Below the pieces are notes generated by a model. That model searched no databases and was not told the DNA's origin. It worked only from the letters and a program-made list of their open reading frames with translations. 10,456 nucleotides of DNA. Origin: Synura sp. LO234KE (taxonomy: Eukaryota > Sar > Synurophyceae > Synurales > Mallomonadaceae). Made by a program: the position numbers and the translations under genes. The stretch spans positions 1-10,456 of the forward strand of contig VKHC01000193.1 in the NCBI GenBank assembly GCA_015143735.1, written 5' to 3'. Positions 9,690 to 10,456 of this stretch are shown piece by piece; position 1 is the first letter of the stretch, and each line of letters begins with the position of its first letter.

Positions 9690-10456
9690 TTGGGAGGTTG
9701 AATGATCGCGACTTCATATTTGATTGCATTCTTTGTGTTATGTTGAGCGGGGGGAGTGGAAGCCAGTAACGTGCCCGATGTCAGTTACGCTTCGTTCCAA
9801 GAGGAGTGGCTCGTGGCAGTTGGCATGCACAACCACCAAGTAGACCGGGCAGGTCACCCTTTGCCCTATCTCAATCTGCTTGGTGATCCTGTTGTCTCGT
9901 TGCTTATTCATCAGTGGTGTTCTTACCGCAGTCAATTAAATAGGAGAAAAGCCCATTTCGGTTTTGCGGCCTGTTAGTCTTCTGGTGCAGCACTAACAAG
10001 TGCTAAGTTACAACTAATTTACTAATACCATCAATAGGCTGCATGATTAATTCTTAACTCCTTACTACACTTACGTCAGACTTCCTTGCACCAAGTGCCC
10101 TCACCGACAAGGAGTTGTGTGAAAACAAATTCCTCTTCTTGTTGGTGGTGTATTTGTTACTAGATTACCATCACTATTACCGGCTACCGCAGGAATGTGT
10201 CAGCCATTATCGCACGCACCAAGAATACTTTTTCTTTGAGAAGAGTCGGGGGAGTTTGGTTTGTTCTTCTCCCCGCCGGTAACTAGCAGAGGAGTGGTCG
10301 TTTCCCGAAAATCGTATCATCATTTTTCGACAGGGTTGAAGGCCGATAAAAACCAAACCAAAATCATGCCGAGGAGACCCCATCATCGCCTAAACTGGCT
10401 ACTCCCAAGAAGTCCCGATACCGAGTGAAGAGAGCCGAGTGAACAATGCACTTGGA
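9690..10456. other. Non-coding region, no supported gene
   Basis: Downstream of the carrier-like stop codon I see no frame with family similarity. A 74-codon open stretch at 9756-9977 starts at GTG rather than ATG and overlaps an equally long minus-strand frame. A short frame from an ATG at 10366 ends after 20 codons. Another short frame near 10340-10441 has a basic, Ser/Pro-rich end (TPKKSRYRVKRAE) that could be the last exon of an unseen gene, but no acceptor site supports it. Confidence 0.5.

Noticed and set aside
9756-9977. 74-codon plus-strand frame and its 65-codon antisense partner
   Set aside because: There is no ATG at the start, no recognised family, and both strands are open to a similar extent, as expected by chance.
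1-10456. Mobile element, CRISPR array, tRNA or rRNA gene, bacterial operon
   Set aside because: I saw no transposase or reverse-transcriptase motifs, no paired terminal repeats, no regularly spaced repeats and no cloverleaf or rRNA core sequence; the intron-containing genes rule out a bacterial operon.

Overview
The window is eukaryotic nuclear DNA. Coding segments are broken by phase-compatible GT...AG spliceosomal introns of about 55-420 nt, and the three protein families seen (kinesin-3, Dus1-type tRNA dihydrouridine synthase, mitochondrial carrier homologue) are eukaryotic in form. The short introns, compact spacing and divergent proteins suggest a unicellular eukaryote (protist or early-branching lineage). 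The lineage itself cannot be fixed by eye.

Layout: (1) 1-2882, plus strand: the 3' part of a kinesin-3 gene, with the end of the motor domain, coiled coils, FHA domain, kinesin-3 stalk and C2-like regions and a short coiled-coil tail, in five exons. (2) 2883-4402: about 1.5 kb between convergent genes with no supported gene; it holds an 18-nt perfect palindrome and a weak 70-codon ORF with a signal-peptide-like start. (3) 6468-4403, minus strand: a complete three-exon Dus1-type gene of 591 residues, with an N-terminal Tudor/SH3-like domain and a C-terminal CCCH zinc finger added to the usual barrel and helical domain. (4) 6469-6524: a 56-bp gap between head-to-head start codons, probably a shared promoter. 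(5) 6525-9689, plus strand: a ten-exon model whose 3' half carries a mitochondrial-carrier signature resembling MTCH1/MTCH2; the AT-rich 5' half is unrecognised and is joined to it only by phase-compatible splicing. (6) 9690-10456: no supported gene.

There is no sign of an operon, mobile element, CRISPR array, rRNA or tRNA gene. The three genes belong to different processes (vesicle transport, tRNA modification, mitochondrial membrane) and need not work together. The most unusual points are the Dus1 domain architecture, the eroded end of the kinesin motor, and an AT-rich island around the bidirectional promoter that ends inside introns of both flanking genes. All exon models come from reading the sequence and would be settled by RNA-seq.
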